From Ananas comosus (taxonomy: Eukaryota; Streptophyta; Magnoliopsida; Poales; Bromeliaceae), in NCBI RefSeq assembly GCF_001540865.1, contig NC_033625.1, forward strand, positions 8,709,283 through 8,773,282: a stretch of DNA of 64,000 nucleotides, given 5' to 3'. Under the pieces are notes generated by a model. The model made no database searches, was not told where the DNA came from, and saw only the letters and a program-made list of their open reading frames with translations. A program made the translations under genes and the position numbers. This document shows, piece by piece, positions 33,729 through 46,716 of this stretch; the first letter of the stretch is position 1, and every line of letters begins with the position of its first letter.

Positions 33729-34336
33729 AGAAGGGAAGAAAACCTACAGCTATCGTGTCTCCATGCTACATATGCTCAAAATAGGACAACTGATGGTATG
33801 AGTATGCATCAACTACTACAGGATACTCGAAAGCATAACCCAATCTCACTGATTGACTCAAGGATTCGATCAAGCCTGCACCTACCTACTGCCACGACAT
33901 AACTTTTGTAGGTGGCCCGTTAATATATAGGTTGCCCACCAATGCTACTACAACATCAACGCGAAAGTCAGACTCTGGAGCGGCACTCGAGGGTGGCGAC
34001 TTCACTGAGTAAACAACGCATATCTTTATCGAGCTCAAATATGGCTAATGAAGGCTATAGTCAAAGCAATGATCAACCAGATTATAAAGAATACCATTCA
34101 CGTGTTCTCGACACAATCTGGAATGCAACTAGCCTATCCAAACCACTGTATTGACCCATGACCCAAAAAAACAAGTCACTCCACTGTCACACTCAATCTC
34201 ACAAATAACTCACTTACAACTTTGCAAATAATAGTATAGTCACTAGCTGCTACGTGCTGACTGTGTTGGAATTCTATAATGGTTCATACAACAGGGAATA
34301 AATTAGATTTCAGATTATAGCTATTAGAACAAAGTT
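33729..34336 (-). other. probable remainder of the gypsy LTR, boundaries unclear
   Basis: Non-repetitive sequence resumes after the MITE train. By position it should be the 5' part of the LTR begun at 29354. I see no clear TG start and no gene. Confidence 0.35.
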
Positions 34337-34591
34337 AGCTTCAGGTTAGCCTTTGAACATCCAACCCTATTTCTCTTCTATTTCCTCCTCCCTCACTCTC
34401 CTTTTCCCTCTCTCCCTTAGAAGCTTCAGGTTAGCCTTTGAACATCCAACCCTATTTCTCTTCTATTTCCTCCTCCCTCACTCTCCTTTTCCCTCTCTCC
34501 CTTAGAAGCTTCAGGTTAGCCTTTGAACATCCAACCCTATTTCTCTTCTATTTCCTCCTCCCTCACTCTCCTTTTCCCTCTCTCCCTTAGA
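34337..34591 (+). repeat. 85-bp tandem repeat, three copies
   Basis: Units start AGCTTCAGGTTAGCCTTTGA at 34337, 34422 and 34507 and are nearly identical. They are C/T-rich and sit where LTRs of this kind have a CT-rich leader, so this may be an expanded LTR segment. Confidence 0.85.
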
Positions 34592-35020
34592 AGTAAAGGA
34601 GCCCTAAAATCTGCATTATTGAAGCTTAGAGATCCACCCCCTTGGGAGCTTTGGGAAGGTCAAAGGCATCAAGAGGAAGCTTTTGGAGAGAGAAGATGTC
34701 AACCTTACCGATGTTTCTTGTGCTAGGAAGAGAAGCAGTGAGTTAAAATTTTAGGGTTTATTTTGAAGGTTTTCCCAAACCTAGGATTTTTGGGTTCTAA
34801 CTTGGTTAGAACTTATTTTTGGCATTTTCATGTTATTCTAAGGAGATTAAGGATCACCCCTTACAAAAGATCTAAAAGAAGGTAGGAAATATCACCGAAA
34901 TGAGTTTGATCTCCTCTTTTATTTAAAGCTTTTTTGGTTGCATACATTTATTATGAGTCATTTGTAAACTAAAGTGTATTTTAGTTGCATGCTATGGGGA
35001 TCTAATGGGTCAAAATAGCA

Positions 35021-37144
35021 TGTCACGTCCTGAGCCCCTAGTTGGGCTAGCTTAGGCACACGCAACAGAGCCATCGAAAGAGCAAGGCTTTCCTCACTGC
35101 AAGAAGCAAAAACATACATAAATCTGTAGAATATAATACATGATATAGGTACAATTGAGCATCAGAGTAATACTCCTAAATTAAACCATTACGGTTTGAA
35201 ACTTCATTAGATTATAACACTTTAAAATTTACATATCAACACTCTCCAAAATAATAAATAGTCTTGCTTTCTATAGAAAGAGGTACTTTCATCTAGACCG
35301 ACTAACCACGGTCTATCTAGCTCGTGACATCTTTGCGGCCATCACGGGCCTCGTCGATGGTAGAGGGATCTGAAAAGGTGTAAACAACAACAGGGTAGGA
35401 ACTTTAGATAAGTTTATAGTGGGTGCAACCGCCGAAAGTGGCACTCCACCGTCACTTGGTCCAAGGGAGGCATCAATGGACAATAAACATAAATAATATC
35501 TTTTTCTACAACAGAAATGAAAGTAAATACAACTATTAGGCCTCAAATAGGCATACAATATGTCACCATATTATCTCATGCCGTTGGTTTTATGTTTAAC
35601 CCAACTAGTCTCATGCCTGTAACCACCCACTTCATTCGTTTCACTTTTCACTACACTCCACACGGAGAGTCAAAGGTTAATAGCATCCTTCCCACAGATA
35701 AGCACTTGGCATTGAAGGAGATCGGCATCACCAAGTATAGTAGGGAGTCGAGAGGATTGACATCTCCCAATTTGGAGTAAGGCATTGAAGGGAATTGGTA
35801 TCACCCAATATGATACTTTCCAAAGGTCGCAATTTATATCTTAATTAAACACTATGTTCTCATGACTTCCAGGATTGTCCACAATGTCCACTTACATGTG
35901 TTCTTGTTCTCTAGTTTTAAGTTTACCTACAGTTCCATGCCTCTATTGTCCTCACCTTAGGTTTCAACCTAGGTTAAATGCCATATTTTCCTCAACCTAG
36001 GTTCCATCCTAAGTTATATCTCACTATCATATCACCTATGTTCCAAGTTCATATAGCACTTTGTTTACATGCAACATGCACTTCCCCTTCACATGGCAAA
36101 AGATTGGAAACCCTTTTGTTTTCTATGTCAAAGGCTCTTTAGCACACATGAACTCTTAGATCTCATAACATACAAATTAAAGATGCTATTGTTTACTTTT
36201 ACCTATAATATATGAATATGAATAAAAAAAGGTTTTAGACAAAGAGGAGATCTCATTTCGATGATATTCCCTATCTCGGATCTTCCTAAAGAAATGCTCC
36301 TTGATCTCTCAAGAACCCCAAGAAAACATTAAAACTAGTTCTAACGAAGTTAGAACCTCAAAATTCTATCTTTTGGAGAATAACCCCTAAAATAACACCT
36401 ACAAACACCAACTCACCTCTTTTCTCCAAATAGGAGAAATGTAGGTTGAGATGGTTGCCTTCTCTCTTCAAATACTTCTCCTTGATACCCTAGATCTACT
36501 CCAAACCTCTAGAGAGATGGATCCAATAGATCTCACAAGGGGACAGAGCTATGGTTTCTCCTATTTTTGAGAGAGAAAGAAGAGAGAGAGTTAGAGAGAA
36601 ATGTGTGAGATTAGAGTTTTGGCTATTGAATGAGTATTTATAGAAGTTCTATAATTGCACTTTAACCCTCCAAATATTCCTATTTGTAGCTGACCAAAAT
36701 CTGCTATTCACAGAGTATAGTATCGTTATGCGGATTTCAATATCAGTACACAACTCAAATGTCTCCACACTCCAGACCAATTCCGCAGAACCCAAATGTT
36801 GGTTTTCTTTATTTTCTATTGTGTATCGGTACTCGTCCATTTTAGTATCAGTACTCATCCAATTTTTTAGTACCAGTACTCGGGACAATTCCATATAGCC
36901 CAAGAGCTTTCCCGCCCTCCATGCAACCGAATACCGGCACTTCACTCCCGTACTGGTACTATCGATACTGGTACTCAATGAAAAATCTGTAGTTTGCAGA
37001 TGTGACTCTTCAACATCTATTTTCGCACTATTTTTGTGCCGAAAATACTCTAATGCTTCCCAAACACCATAGGGATCATCTAAATAGTTTTCATTACTAT
37101 TCTTCACCAAAACTCCGCTATTTGTAAAATTTCAATACATTACA
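35021..37144 (-). mobile_element. solo LTR H with near-perfect target duplication
   Basis: On the minus strand it starts TGTAATGTATTGAAATTTTA (ending at 37144) and ends GGACGTGACA (at 35021), 2124 bp. Flanking 5-mers are TAGCA (35016-35020) and TAGTA (37145-37149), one mismatch. The start resembles TGTARCACACTGAACTTT of LTRs A-E in a diverged form. Palindrome-like TACTGGTACT repeats lie at 36826-36978. No internal region. Confidence 0.75.
36826..36978. promoter_or_regulatory. GTACTNGTAC-type repeat cluster in LTR H
   Basis: TCGGTACTCG, AGTATCAGTACT, AGTACCAGTACT, ATACCGGCAC, GTACTGGTAC and ATACTGGTACT recur in about 150 bp. These are imperfect versions of GTACCGGTAC. Confidence 0.45.
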
Positions 37145-37856
37145 TAGTATGTGAGCATTTGACCTAGGAAAATAGGGTTTTATCCCTTTATTATATTACA
37201 AGAAAATATTTGACATGTGTATGTAAGTATTATGTGAACCATCAATATAAGAAATAAATGTTGCATTGAACTTATGTTATAGCTTATGTCGTAAACATAG
37301 TGACATATGGATTCTAGGTAAAACTTGAAATAGAAAACAAGAGAACATGGAAATGAACCATATGTATCACCCCAGAGGTCATGAGAATTTAGAGTGTAAT
37401 AATGAGAGATGTTGCGAGCTTTTAGAAGTATCAGACAGGGAGATACCAATCATCCTCAACTCCCTATGTTGCATTGGGAGATGTCAATCACCCTCAACTC
37501 CCTATGTAGTGCTTAGAGTGTTGATCGTCCACGACTCCAAGTACCTACTGATTGGAGATATGCGATCTTTCTCGACTCTCTATGAAGTATGTAATAAGAA
37601 AGGCAAAATAATAAGTTAGTTAAAGTTAACAAGTAAATTGAGATAATAGTGTAGGCCAATGACAAGATAATTGTCACGGTCTGGGCTCCAGCAGAAGGCT
37701 ACTCAGGATGTGCATAGATCCACCGTGTGCACAAGGTACTTTCGGTGCACACAAGGTGTCTATAACAAACAATGCAGAAAAGAGATATATACACATCCTA
37801 AATAAGGTGATTTGAGCATATAAGCATAAACTAAACTAACACAAGATGTAAAACCC

Positions 37857-40066
37857 TATACTTTTAAACCTCTTGTTTTGACTCCTATTTTATTAAGTTT
37901 GGACCTTTTCGTAATTTTCAATCTTTGAGGGACTCGGCGGCATTTTGTTACCTAATTAGTACCTAAATTAATTTACCCTAGACAACCCTCACCCGATCTC
38001 TTTTTCCCCTCCCGTACGATTCTCTCTCTCTCTCTTCTCTTTCACCGCGTCCGTACGTCTCTGCCGCTCCGCACGTGCGCGCGCGACGCTATCCGATCCC
38101 TACCGTCGTCGCCGTTATCCGTGGCCGCCGTTGCCGCAACCCTTTTGTTTGATCTCTATCGGCATTTTTGGTTCGTCGTTGACGGTATCTCGTCATTGTC
38201 GTCTCCGTCTTTGAAGAGGTTCTTTTTTTTTAATCTCTTTTATCTCTTTCACTAAATCTTGAGATCATCCAACCTCCTTGTTCATGATTATATGATTGTT
38301 CTTGAATACTTATCTATTGATGATTGGATTTAAAACTATCAAAATCTGATTTGCTTTGATCTAAATATGTGTTATTTGAACTATCATTTTATCTTGTATC
38401 CCTATCTTATTTAGTTATATAAATTTTTCATATTCTACATACTTCTTGTAATGCTCCTTGCATGTTCGATAAAATGCCTAAGAGAGGGCGAACCTTATTT
38501 TTGTTTCTAATTTCGATCCCATCTAATTATAAATTGTCAATCAATGTTTCAACATCTGAAAACCCTCTTTTCGAGCATTAGATCCTTCGTTTATTATTTA
38601 AAACTTCATTCATCTTATCTTGTTTCTTTGAATATTTTAATCCTCGAAACTCATCATCCTCTTGATTGCTAATTGAGTTTCGTCGAATGTATTATTCTAA
38701 ATCTCTTTCGTGCTCCGTCTTGACCTTTTTGCATGCATTTGTAGCCGACATTGTCGACCTATGTGAACCTATCCGAGTTCAGATTTTTGTATAAGCTTGC
38801 CTTCTAAATGTATATGTATATATATATATATTATTTTTGTAACTTTATTTTTGAGTAGCTTATAGAGAACCATATATCTCTATTTTAGGTTCCAACGATT
38901 GATTTTTGTGCGATTTTCGGCTGGATAGCTTCTTAGCTTAGAAGCCGCTTTTGAGATAAGCGACCGGACACCCATTAGTTTTTCGCTAAATAATTTAGAA
39001 AAATACTTTGATTGTGTGAAAATCTTTATTTTGTAGATTTTAAAATTAAGGGTCAAGCATATATTAAATATTTCTGTAAACTAAGTTTCAACTGTGATTG
39101 AAAGATTCTTTTAACAAAAGAAATTTGAAATTTGATAATCTGTTCGGTAAGTTAGTGACTGGATAATTTTAAATTATAATGTCTCTTGGTATTCTGCTAT
39201 GCTAATGTTGGCCATGTCGACATGTATTTTGTTATAGAAGCGAGCTTCGTCTTTGTATTGCGCCTTCGGGTGCCTGCTCCCATCTGTGCCTCTATTTTGT
39301 TTATGCCTTCGGGTGCCTCTATTTTGTACATGCACTTTCGGGTGCCTCTGTTCTGTTTGCACCTTCGGGTGCTTCTGTTCTGTTTGCGCCTTCGGGTGCC
39401 TCTGGATCTCGCCAATGGATCATATGATATAGTTAGTTGCCGGAGACTTAATATTTATTTCGTTTATACGTTGAAAGAGAAATGCTTTGTAAAGTTATAG
39501 TTTCAATCCGATCTGAATTTTAAGTTTGATAATTCTTATTTTCTGAAATTTTGTAAATTAAAAACCAGTCACTTAAATTAATTTTTGTATTTATTTATTT
39601 ATATGCTTAATCCGACTAATGTGGTGTATGGTTGCTTACCCAGGTACCGAGACTAATTTACCGGGCAGGGCTGAGATCGAGTAAACATTAGACGTAGCTA
39701 GTTTTGATTTTTAGTTCCTTTTGTTTTTACATATAGTATTTTCCGATGTGAATCGTTGGACTTCATAAATGATCGTTTGTTATTTGCTTTTATTTCGTTA
39801 TTTCTTCGTACCCACTTTTATTACTTATGATATTTTGTGGACCGAATCTCTTTTGTGATTCGTAGTAAGCTTAGTTTTATAGATGTTAGAATTCCGTTTG
39901 ATTTTAGTTAAAATTCAATTTCTTAGTCCCATCTTATGATTCTTTGGATTTAGTAGAAAATGGTAAATCATCTTTATGCTAGTTTCCGTCTGATTCTGTA
40001 GCATTGCATATTTGCTAGTTTAGCCAGTATGCGGCGTCCGTTACGCCTCGGGTTTGGGGCGTGACA
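37857..40066 (+). mobile_element. solo LTR K with target duplication CAAGA
   Basis: Starts TGTAAAACCCTATAC and ends GGGGCGTGACA, 2210 bp, flanked by perfect CAAGA at 37852-37856 and 40067-40071. It has a CT-rich then GC-rich leader-like region (38000-38210) and a minisatellite at 39259-39405. Neither end sequence nor body closely matches LTRs A-H, so it is a different family. No coding region. Confidence 0.88.
39259..39405 (+). repeat. ~27-bp minisatellite in LTR K, five to six units
   Basis: The core RCCTTCGGGTGCCTCT recurs about every 27-30 bp, with spacers of the TTCTGTTTGC type. Confidence 0.8.
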
Positions 40067-42111
40067 CAAGAATAGTAACCACAACTATCCAAATCATAAG
40101 ATTTACAAAATGATTGTCCTCTCAAAATAATATATCTCATGAACATAAGGTGGCCACTACAAAAGTATAAGTACACCTCTCACAACAAAAGCTAAAAGAA
40201 AGGTGCCTCGGGTCCACCTTTGGGCACTCGACCAGTATGCACTAGCTAGACACGTACCCTTACCGCGATTCTTAGCCTCTCCCACATATGGAAGGCTCTA
40301 AAATGAAAACCAACAACCAATAAAGGTAAGAATTATTAAACAATAGTTTCCAATTGGTAAGACGCTGAGAGAGGCGAAATACACTAGGTCAACTGAGACA
40401 TAAATAATATAACTACGAAAATGAAAAGCAAATATAAATAACTAAGATGAAGTAGCTCTCTTACTATCATGCCTCTATGCAACTATATCAATCAACATGT
40501 ATGTAGCTCTACTACTAGCGAGTATACAAGTATATAATAAGATCTACTTGTTGCTACTAGATCAGTAAACATGTATGACTAATACTATGTATGCATCAAC
40601 TACCATGATGTCCAATATCAAATTGATTTAACTTTTACCCAATGTCGAGGACTTACACAAGGTAACGTCCCCGCTTGCGCCGTCCATAATGGTCCCATAG
40701 TAGTCAATGTTCCTCCTCTAGGAATAAGACTCCCCCACGGCGTCCTATTTTGACGCCCAATCTCGCACGGCGAGCCGTCATGTCTAAACTTCGGAGTGTC
40801 GGCTTACAGGGAACGACCCTCAAAAGCATATGCAAATAAGTATAAGGGCAAGAAGGTGTAGTCGCATATGTCATGTCAAAGGACATAGAGTCTCAATAAT
40901 TATGTCTAAAATATGATATCTCAATTTTTGACCCCTATATCAGATACAATGTTACATATGTCATAATCAATGCCTCAACTTATTTGAAGGAGAATTCCTA
41001 TCATTGTTACAACGTATCTCTAACATGCAAGAATTACACATTTCACCTTAACTATAGCAAGTATAAACGATAAATTACTCGTCTCAATCAGATGATTGTA
41101 CTTATCAATGAAGCTCAAGCATAAAAGTTATATGCCACATATATCCCAACTCTACTATAACATGTGTAGGAATAAATTACTCATGCCACATCCAAATGAG
41201 ATGTATAACTATCAACTAAACTCATATGCAATGCCATGCATGTACTCTACTATATATGTCTCTACTACATAGAGAATAAAAATCACAATGCAAGAAGTGG
41301 CCAAACCACATGCTCATAAATTCAATGATATCATGAATTGTATGCTAGAACATCTGTTAAGCCCTATGAAACTATAGAAGACATAGGGGGAGTTCATTAA
41401 TTTCGGTGAGGTCAAACCCACCGGATAGTCACCAAGACTTGATCAATCCCCAAATCAAAGTTGCCTCATTGATTTTTTTTGTATCCTACAAAAAAATTCA
41501 AGGGGTTACAAACGTCCAAAAATCTCATCACGAAATTTACCAAAAATCACAAGAAAAATAGGTGAAATGTATCTTAACCAAGAAAACCTTGTCCAAGCGC
41601 CAAATCAAAGCAATAGAGCTTAAGTTCCAATCTATAAGAGTGTTCTACACTCATCAATTTCAACCCAAAAGCCCACATTTGAAATTTTCAAAATAAATCC
41701 TAGTTTTTATAAAATTAGGTTTTCTACTAAAATCTTCACAAATCTCTCAACTAGAGAATGACGAAAGGTTACTAACCTTGATCAAAGCTCCAATCCAACA
41801 TTAAAATGCTAGGGTTGAAGTCTAGGGCTCTAAATAACTCTCTTCTTCAAGTCCAAGCCTCACTCCAAGCTCTTGGTGCAAGCATCCACGGAGGAGATGA
41901 AGGAAAGAAGAGGAATCTAAAGATTAAAATAGATTGGAGGAGAAAATATTCCAAGAAAAAAAATGAGAGAAACTCACCTCTTTCTTTTCTCTTGCACCTT
42001 CCAAATGAAGGGGAAACAAGGGAAATGAAGGGCCTTAAAGCATGTAGCAACAATATCCACTTAGGACCCTCAAAGAGTAAGAAATTATTGCACAATAGTC
42101 CCAGACTATAG

Positions 42112-42290
42112 AGGGACCGGTCCCTGTAGGAAGGTCCAGTTCTCGAAGTGTATACTTCCAGTCTACGCAGCCAAAGACCGATCCTTTCCTCAAGGTCCGA
42201 TCTTTGATCTTCGGAATAGTATTTTGCAACATCAAAGTTTGGTCCTTCTAGTCAAGGTCCGGTTCCCGAGACTCTGAAAGCTCAGGTATG
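42112..42290. promoter_or_regulatory. GGGACCGGTCCC palindrome cluster in LTR D
   Basis: A perfect 14-bp palindrome AGGGACCGGTCCCT lies at 42112-42125, with weaker AAGGTCCAGTTC, AAGACCGATCCTTT and AAGGTCCGGTTC copies to 42290. It occupies the same LTR position as the GTACCGGTAC clusters in A, B, C and F. Confidence 0.55.
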
Positions 42291-42435
42291 GTTTGTTCCA
42301 AAAATTGAGTTTTCATGCTATTTCACACTAAAAATATTCTAACACCCTCCAAAAACTACCGAAATCATCTGGATAGTACCAAATACTATCTCACTCACTA
42401 GAACTCTGCAATTTGCGAAAGTCTAGTGTGCTACA

Positions 42436-42445
42436 CCTCCCCTCC
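42436..42445 (-). other. polypurine tract of the minus-strand Del/Tekay element
   Basis: GGAGGGGAGG on the minus strand, immediately before the LTR start TGTAGCACAC. It is preceded by an AT-rich T/A run. Confidence 0.7.
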
Positions 42446-45400
42446 TAAAAAAGAGTTTTGTCCGTAAAACTAAAGGACAAATACCTAAATCCTACATCTG
42501 AAATAGATGAGAGAAGTGTTCCTGTAGCACACTGTCCAGCTCCCACATAGCCTCGTGTTCCTCGTGGTTGCTCCAAAGCACCTTTACATAAAGTATCGCG
42601 CGATTCCAAAGTTTTCTCACCTTGTAAGCTAAAAATCCACACCAGATGCTCCTCGAAGCTCAGATCCTCTTGTAGCTCTAACGGAGCTAAGGCCATCACG
42701 TGAGATGGATCGATCACATACTTCCGAAGTGTCGAGATATGAAATGCATTGTGTACTCCAATAAGTTCAGTAGTAGAGCAAGCCGATATGCCATCGGACC
42801 AACACGCTCCAAAACCTCAATGGTCCAATAAATTGAGGGCTTAGTTTTCATCGAATTCCAAATCTCTTGACTCCTCGAGTCGGCGATACCTTTAAGAAGG
42901 CATAATCTCCTACTAGAAGTTCCAATTCACGCCGACGCTTATCAGCATAACTCTTTTGTCGACTTTGTGCTATAATCAATCATTCACGAGCGAGTTGAAC
43001 CTTGTCCTTGGCCTCTTGAAGTACATCAAGGCCCAAAACTAGTCTTTCAACCACCTCACTCCAATGTAGAGGTGATCGGTACTTTCTTCTATAAAGAGCT
43101 TCAAATTGTGCTATCTTAATACTTGCTTGATAACTATTGCTATAAGCAAACTCCGCTATGGATAGGTGTTGATGCCAACCACTCTGAAAATTCAAAACAC
43201 ATGCTCAGAGCATGTCCTCCAAAGTCTGAATAGTATGCTCTGACTGCCCGTCGCTCTTAGGGTAGAAAGCAGTACTGAAATCCAATCATGTGCCTAGTGC
43301 CTCATGAAGAATCCTCCAAAACTAAGATGCAAACCTCGGATCTCGATCTAATATAATAGAAGTAGGCACTTCGTGAAGTCGCACAATCTTATCGAGATAT
43401 TCTTGGGAGAGTTTTTCTCTAAACCACGTAGTGTGAATAGGAATAAAATGCACTAATTTCGTCAACCTATCCACAATCACCCAAACAGCATCATACCCGG
43501 CTTGAAAGCGAGGCAAACCCATAACTAAATCCATGGTGATTCTCTCCCACTTCCACACGAGAATAGGTAAACTTTGCAACTTGCCCACGAAAAGTTGATA
43601 CTCGGTCTTCACTTGTTGGCATGTCAAATAGTGTCACAAACTTTCCAACATCCTTTTTTATGCCGGGCTACCAATAAAGCAACTTTAAATCTTTATATAT
43701 CTTGGTGGCCCTCGAATGAAGTGAATACGTTGCTCGATGCACCTCCTTCAAAATTTTCTCTTTTATCTTTGTATCCGCTGGTACACAAAGTGAGCCTCAA
43801 AACCAAAGTGCATCGTGATCATCCACCTGAAACTCACCGGCGCAGCCTTTATCGATACTAGATCGAATTTTTTGCATATTAGGATCTTGAACTTGTTTCA
43901 CCTTGATTCTTTCCATCAAGGTTCGTTGCAACACTAATGCCATCAACCTCTTGGGTGCCACAATCTCCAACTCTAGCTGTCTCATCTCTTCAAGTAGCGG
44001 CAGCTGGGTAGTGATCAACATCACAAAGTTCTCCACCAATTTGCAACTTAGGGCATCTACCACAATATTAGCTTTTCTTGGGTGGTAGAGAATAGTCAAA
44101 TCATAATCCTTGAGTACCTCCAACCATAGTCGATGCCTCAAGTTTAATTACTTCCGAATAAAGATGTACTTCAAACTTTTATGATCAGTAAATATCTCAC
44201 AATGCTCTCTATACAAATAGTGTCGCCATAGCTTTAAAGTAAAAACTACGGCCTCCAACTCCAAATTGTGAGTGGGATAATTTCTTTCATAATCCTTCAA
44301 TTGACGAGAGGCATAAGCAATTGCCTTCTCATTTTGCATTAAAACACATCCCGACCCACTAAAGGATGCATCACTGTACACCACATGTCCGGCATATATA
44401 ATAGGCAAAGCCAAAATTGGGGCGGTTGTCAACTGTGTCTTTCAATTCCACGAAGCTTCTCTCACACACATCATTCCAAACGAACTTGATTCCTTTATGT
44501 GTGAGTCGAGTAAGAGAAGTAAATAACTTAGCAAATCCCTCAACGAACTGCCTATGGTATCAGGCTAAATCGAGAAAACTCTGAATCTCGTTGATATTAG
44601 GTGGTCTAGGCCAATTCTTAATTGTCTCAATTTTCTTAGGATCCATAGCTATATTAGCCTTTGATATATCATATGTTCCAAGTATGCTCGCTCTCGTAGC
44701 CAAAACTTACACTTCTTTAATATGGAGAAGAGTTTCTTTTTTCGAAGTATTTGCAATCCTTTTCTCAAATGATCTTCATATTCTTTATCACCTCGAGAAT
44801 ACACCAAAATATCATCGATAAACACCATAATGAATCTATCCAAAAAAGGCTTAAAGATATAGTTCATCAAATCCATAAATATTGCAGGGGTATCAGTGAG
44901 CCCAGACGGCATAACGGTAAACTTTTAATGTTCATATCATGTCCAAAAAGTCGTCCTAGGGACATCCTCAGGCTTAATCTTAAGCTGATGATAACCAGAT
45001 TGCAAATCAATCTTTGAATACACTTTTGACCCTTGGAGTTGATCGAACAAATCATCAATTCTTAGCAATTGATATTTATTTTTAATCGTGACTTAATTGA
45101 GTTCATGATAATCTACACATAATCGAAACGATCCATCCTTTTTCTTAAAAAATAAAAACTGATGCTCTCCAAGGGAAAACACTAAAGCCTAATGAAGCCT
45201 TTCTCCAACAAAGCCAGTAATTGGGCCTTTAGCTCCTTCAACTCCGCCAGCGCCATTCTATGAGGTGTCTTTGAGATTGGGGTAGTTTCAAGAATAAGAT
45301 CTACAACAAATTCACTCTCTGTCATGAGGCATACCTAGCAACTCCGCCGGAAACACGTGCACAAACTCCTTTGTTCAAGAATAAGATCTACAACAAACTC

Positions 45401-45600
45401 GATCTCTGTTAGGAGGCATACCTGGTAACTCTGCCAAGAACACGTCCACAAAAACTCCCTCACAATCGTGATATTTTCAACCCTCGGAGTCTCACCACTT
45501 CTATCTACAACGGTAGTCAAGAAGACTACGCATCTACCCTTAATCAACTGTTTAACTCATGGATAGGAAAAAGCTTACCTGTCCAGCAAGTCTATTGCAC
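42446..45600 (-). pseudogene. Del/Tekay pol remnant: RT, RNase H, integrase, chromodomain
   Basis: Minus-strand order: RT N-terminal region (about 45547-45330; EIEFVVDLI), RT core (about 45060-44650; [15 protein letters not shown], catalytic FIDDILVYS near 44820), RNase H (44432-44148; [22 protein letters not shown]), a linker (YHPRKANIVVDALS), integrase (43627-43322; MDLVMGLPRF, DRDPRFAS; then 43195-42980 AEFAYSNSYQ) and chromodomain (PLELQEDLSFEE near 42660; FTDKTLF at the end). Frameshifts and stops separate the blocks. It belongs to LTR D downstream. The 5' LTR and gag are not recognisable. Confidence 0.88.
45289..45462 (-). repeat. 87-bp tandem duplication in the RT N-terminal region
   Basis: CAAGAATAAGATCTACAACA occurs at 45289 and 45376, each followed by the CTCTGT...AGGCATACCT stretch. 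87 bp is 29 codons, so the frame would be kept. Confidence 0.75.
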
Positions 45601-46460
45601 GTGCCCGAACAAGTCCAATTGGCGAGACTCGGGCATGACAACCATGATTTGAAAATGATATGTTAAGTCAGGATCAGAATAACAAGACTAGTGAGAGGAA
45701 ACTCACATCATCTGGTGCTTGTGAATGTTCTTGATGTGAACAAGAATATCAGAGATTAAAAGGTGAAAGAATATGATACCTTCGGGATTTAAAATAATCC
45801 TATATATAAAGCATAATAGAACTAATCTCTTAATCTCGTTATACCATTTTGGGTGATGACTAAGCCTAAGAGGCTAAAAGGATTAAGCATGTTAGAACTA
45901 AAATCGTTTTAGAATGGATGACCCCTTTGAAAAGCGGGGCATCACATATCATTATACCTACAATATGGACCATAAATGCCCAATCCAACTACATAAACGG
46001 AAGGATTTTTAATTACAAAACGTCAGTTGTTTTAACTTCAAATTTTAAACTACTCATGACCATTCTAAAAATCAAGGCACCGTAAAGACCTTTGAGAGAG
46101 TGCAGTTTTATTTTGAGAAATATTATCTATACACTATATAGGGGCGTATATCTTCCACTCTTACATCATATTAATAATACCTCCATAGAAGTTTAGTGAA
46201 TTAAAAAAATTATAAGATAAATGACTTAATATAAACCATAATAAATTAAAATGTAATATTTACACTTAAACTATTATAAACCATAATAAATTAAAATGTA
46301 ATATTTACACTTAAACTATAAATAAGGGTATGAATAGCGTGGCTCTTTTATTTTATCTTACTGCAGGTATCAAGATGCCTATTCACATCACATTTGGTTT
46401 TATAACCGGTTTGGCAATTAACCAATAATAATAATCAATACATATAATAAAAGGGCAACC
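45601..46460. other. intergenic relic DNA, no gene
   Basis: An LTR-end-like GGGCATGACA occurs at 45631-45640, but no matching start was found. A 45-bp direct repeat (ATAAACCATAATAAATTAAA) sits at 46231 and 46276. Nothing else is recognisable. Confidence 0.4.
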
Positions 46461-46681
46461 TTAAAGTACCACGCGTCGCCTCCCCAGCAACCCCCCCTCC
46501 TTCTCGGTTCCCAGGGAGGGGCGGGCTCTCTCTCTTTTTTTCTCTTTCTCTCTCTCCCTCCCTCTCCCTCTCCCTCTCCCTCTCCCTCTCCCTCTTCCTC
46601 TCTCTCTCTCTGTGCTCGCATGCCCGCCCCTCCTCGGGTTCGACCACATGGCAGGGTGCCTCCCCCCCCCCAAGCTCTGTC

Positions 46682-46716
<35 letters not shown>

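Larger units (their letters stand above)
34592..37671 (+). mobile_element. LTR I (partial), split by solo LTR H
   Basis: Plus-strand LTR-like sequence 34592-35020 and 37145-37671 (leader-like start, ATCACCGAAATGAGTTTGATC near 34895, GGGAGATACCAATCATCCTC near 37440). The same landmarks occur on the opposite strand in LTR H (TTTCGATGATATTC near 36260; GGCATCACCAAGTAT near 35725). The 5' boundary is not resolved. It ends where LTR D begins at 37672. Confidence 0.55.
37672..42435 (-). mobile_element. LTR D, 3' LTR of minus-strand Del/Tekay element, split by solo LTR K
   Basis: Minus-strand start TGTAGCACACTAG (ending at 42435), directly after a polypurine tract; end ACCGTGACA at 37672. Interrupted at 37857-40066. 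Without the insert it is about 2.55 kb. It shares with LTR B the GAAATACACTAGGTCAACTGA stretch (near 40380), AACAATAGTT near 40340, and GGTGAGGTCAAACCCACCG (near 41405). It contains GGGACCGGTCCC-type palindromes. Confidence 0.8.

Noticed and set aside
39259..39405. CRISPR-like array
   Set aside because: Short units without unique spacers, in plant LTR DNA; it is a minisatellite.
39174..39500. Repetitive-protein frame with RLRVP / NRGTR repeats
   Set aside because: It is the translation of a noncoding minisatellite inside solo LTR K.
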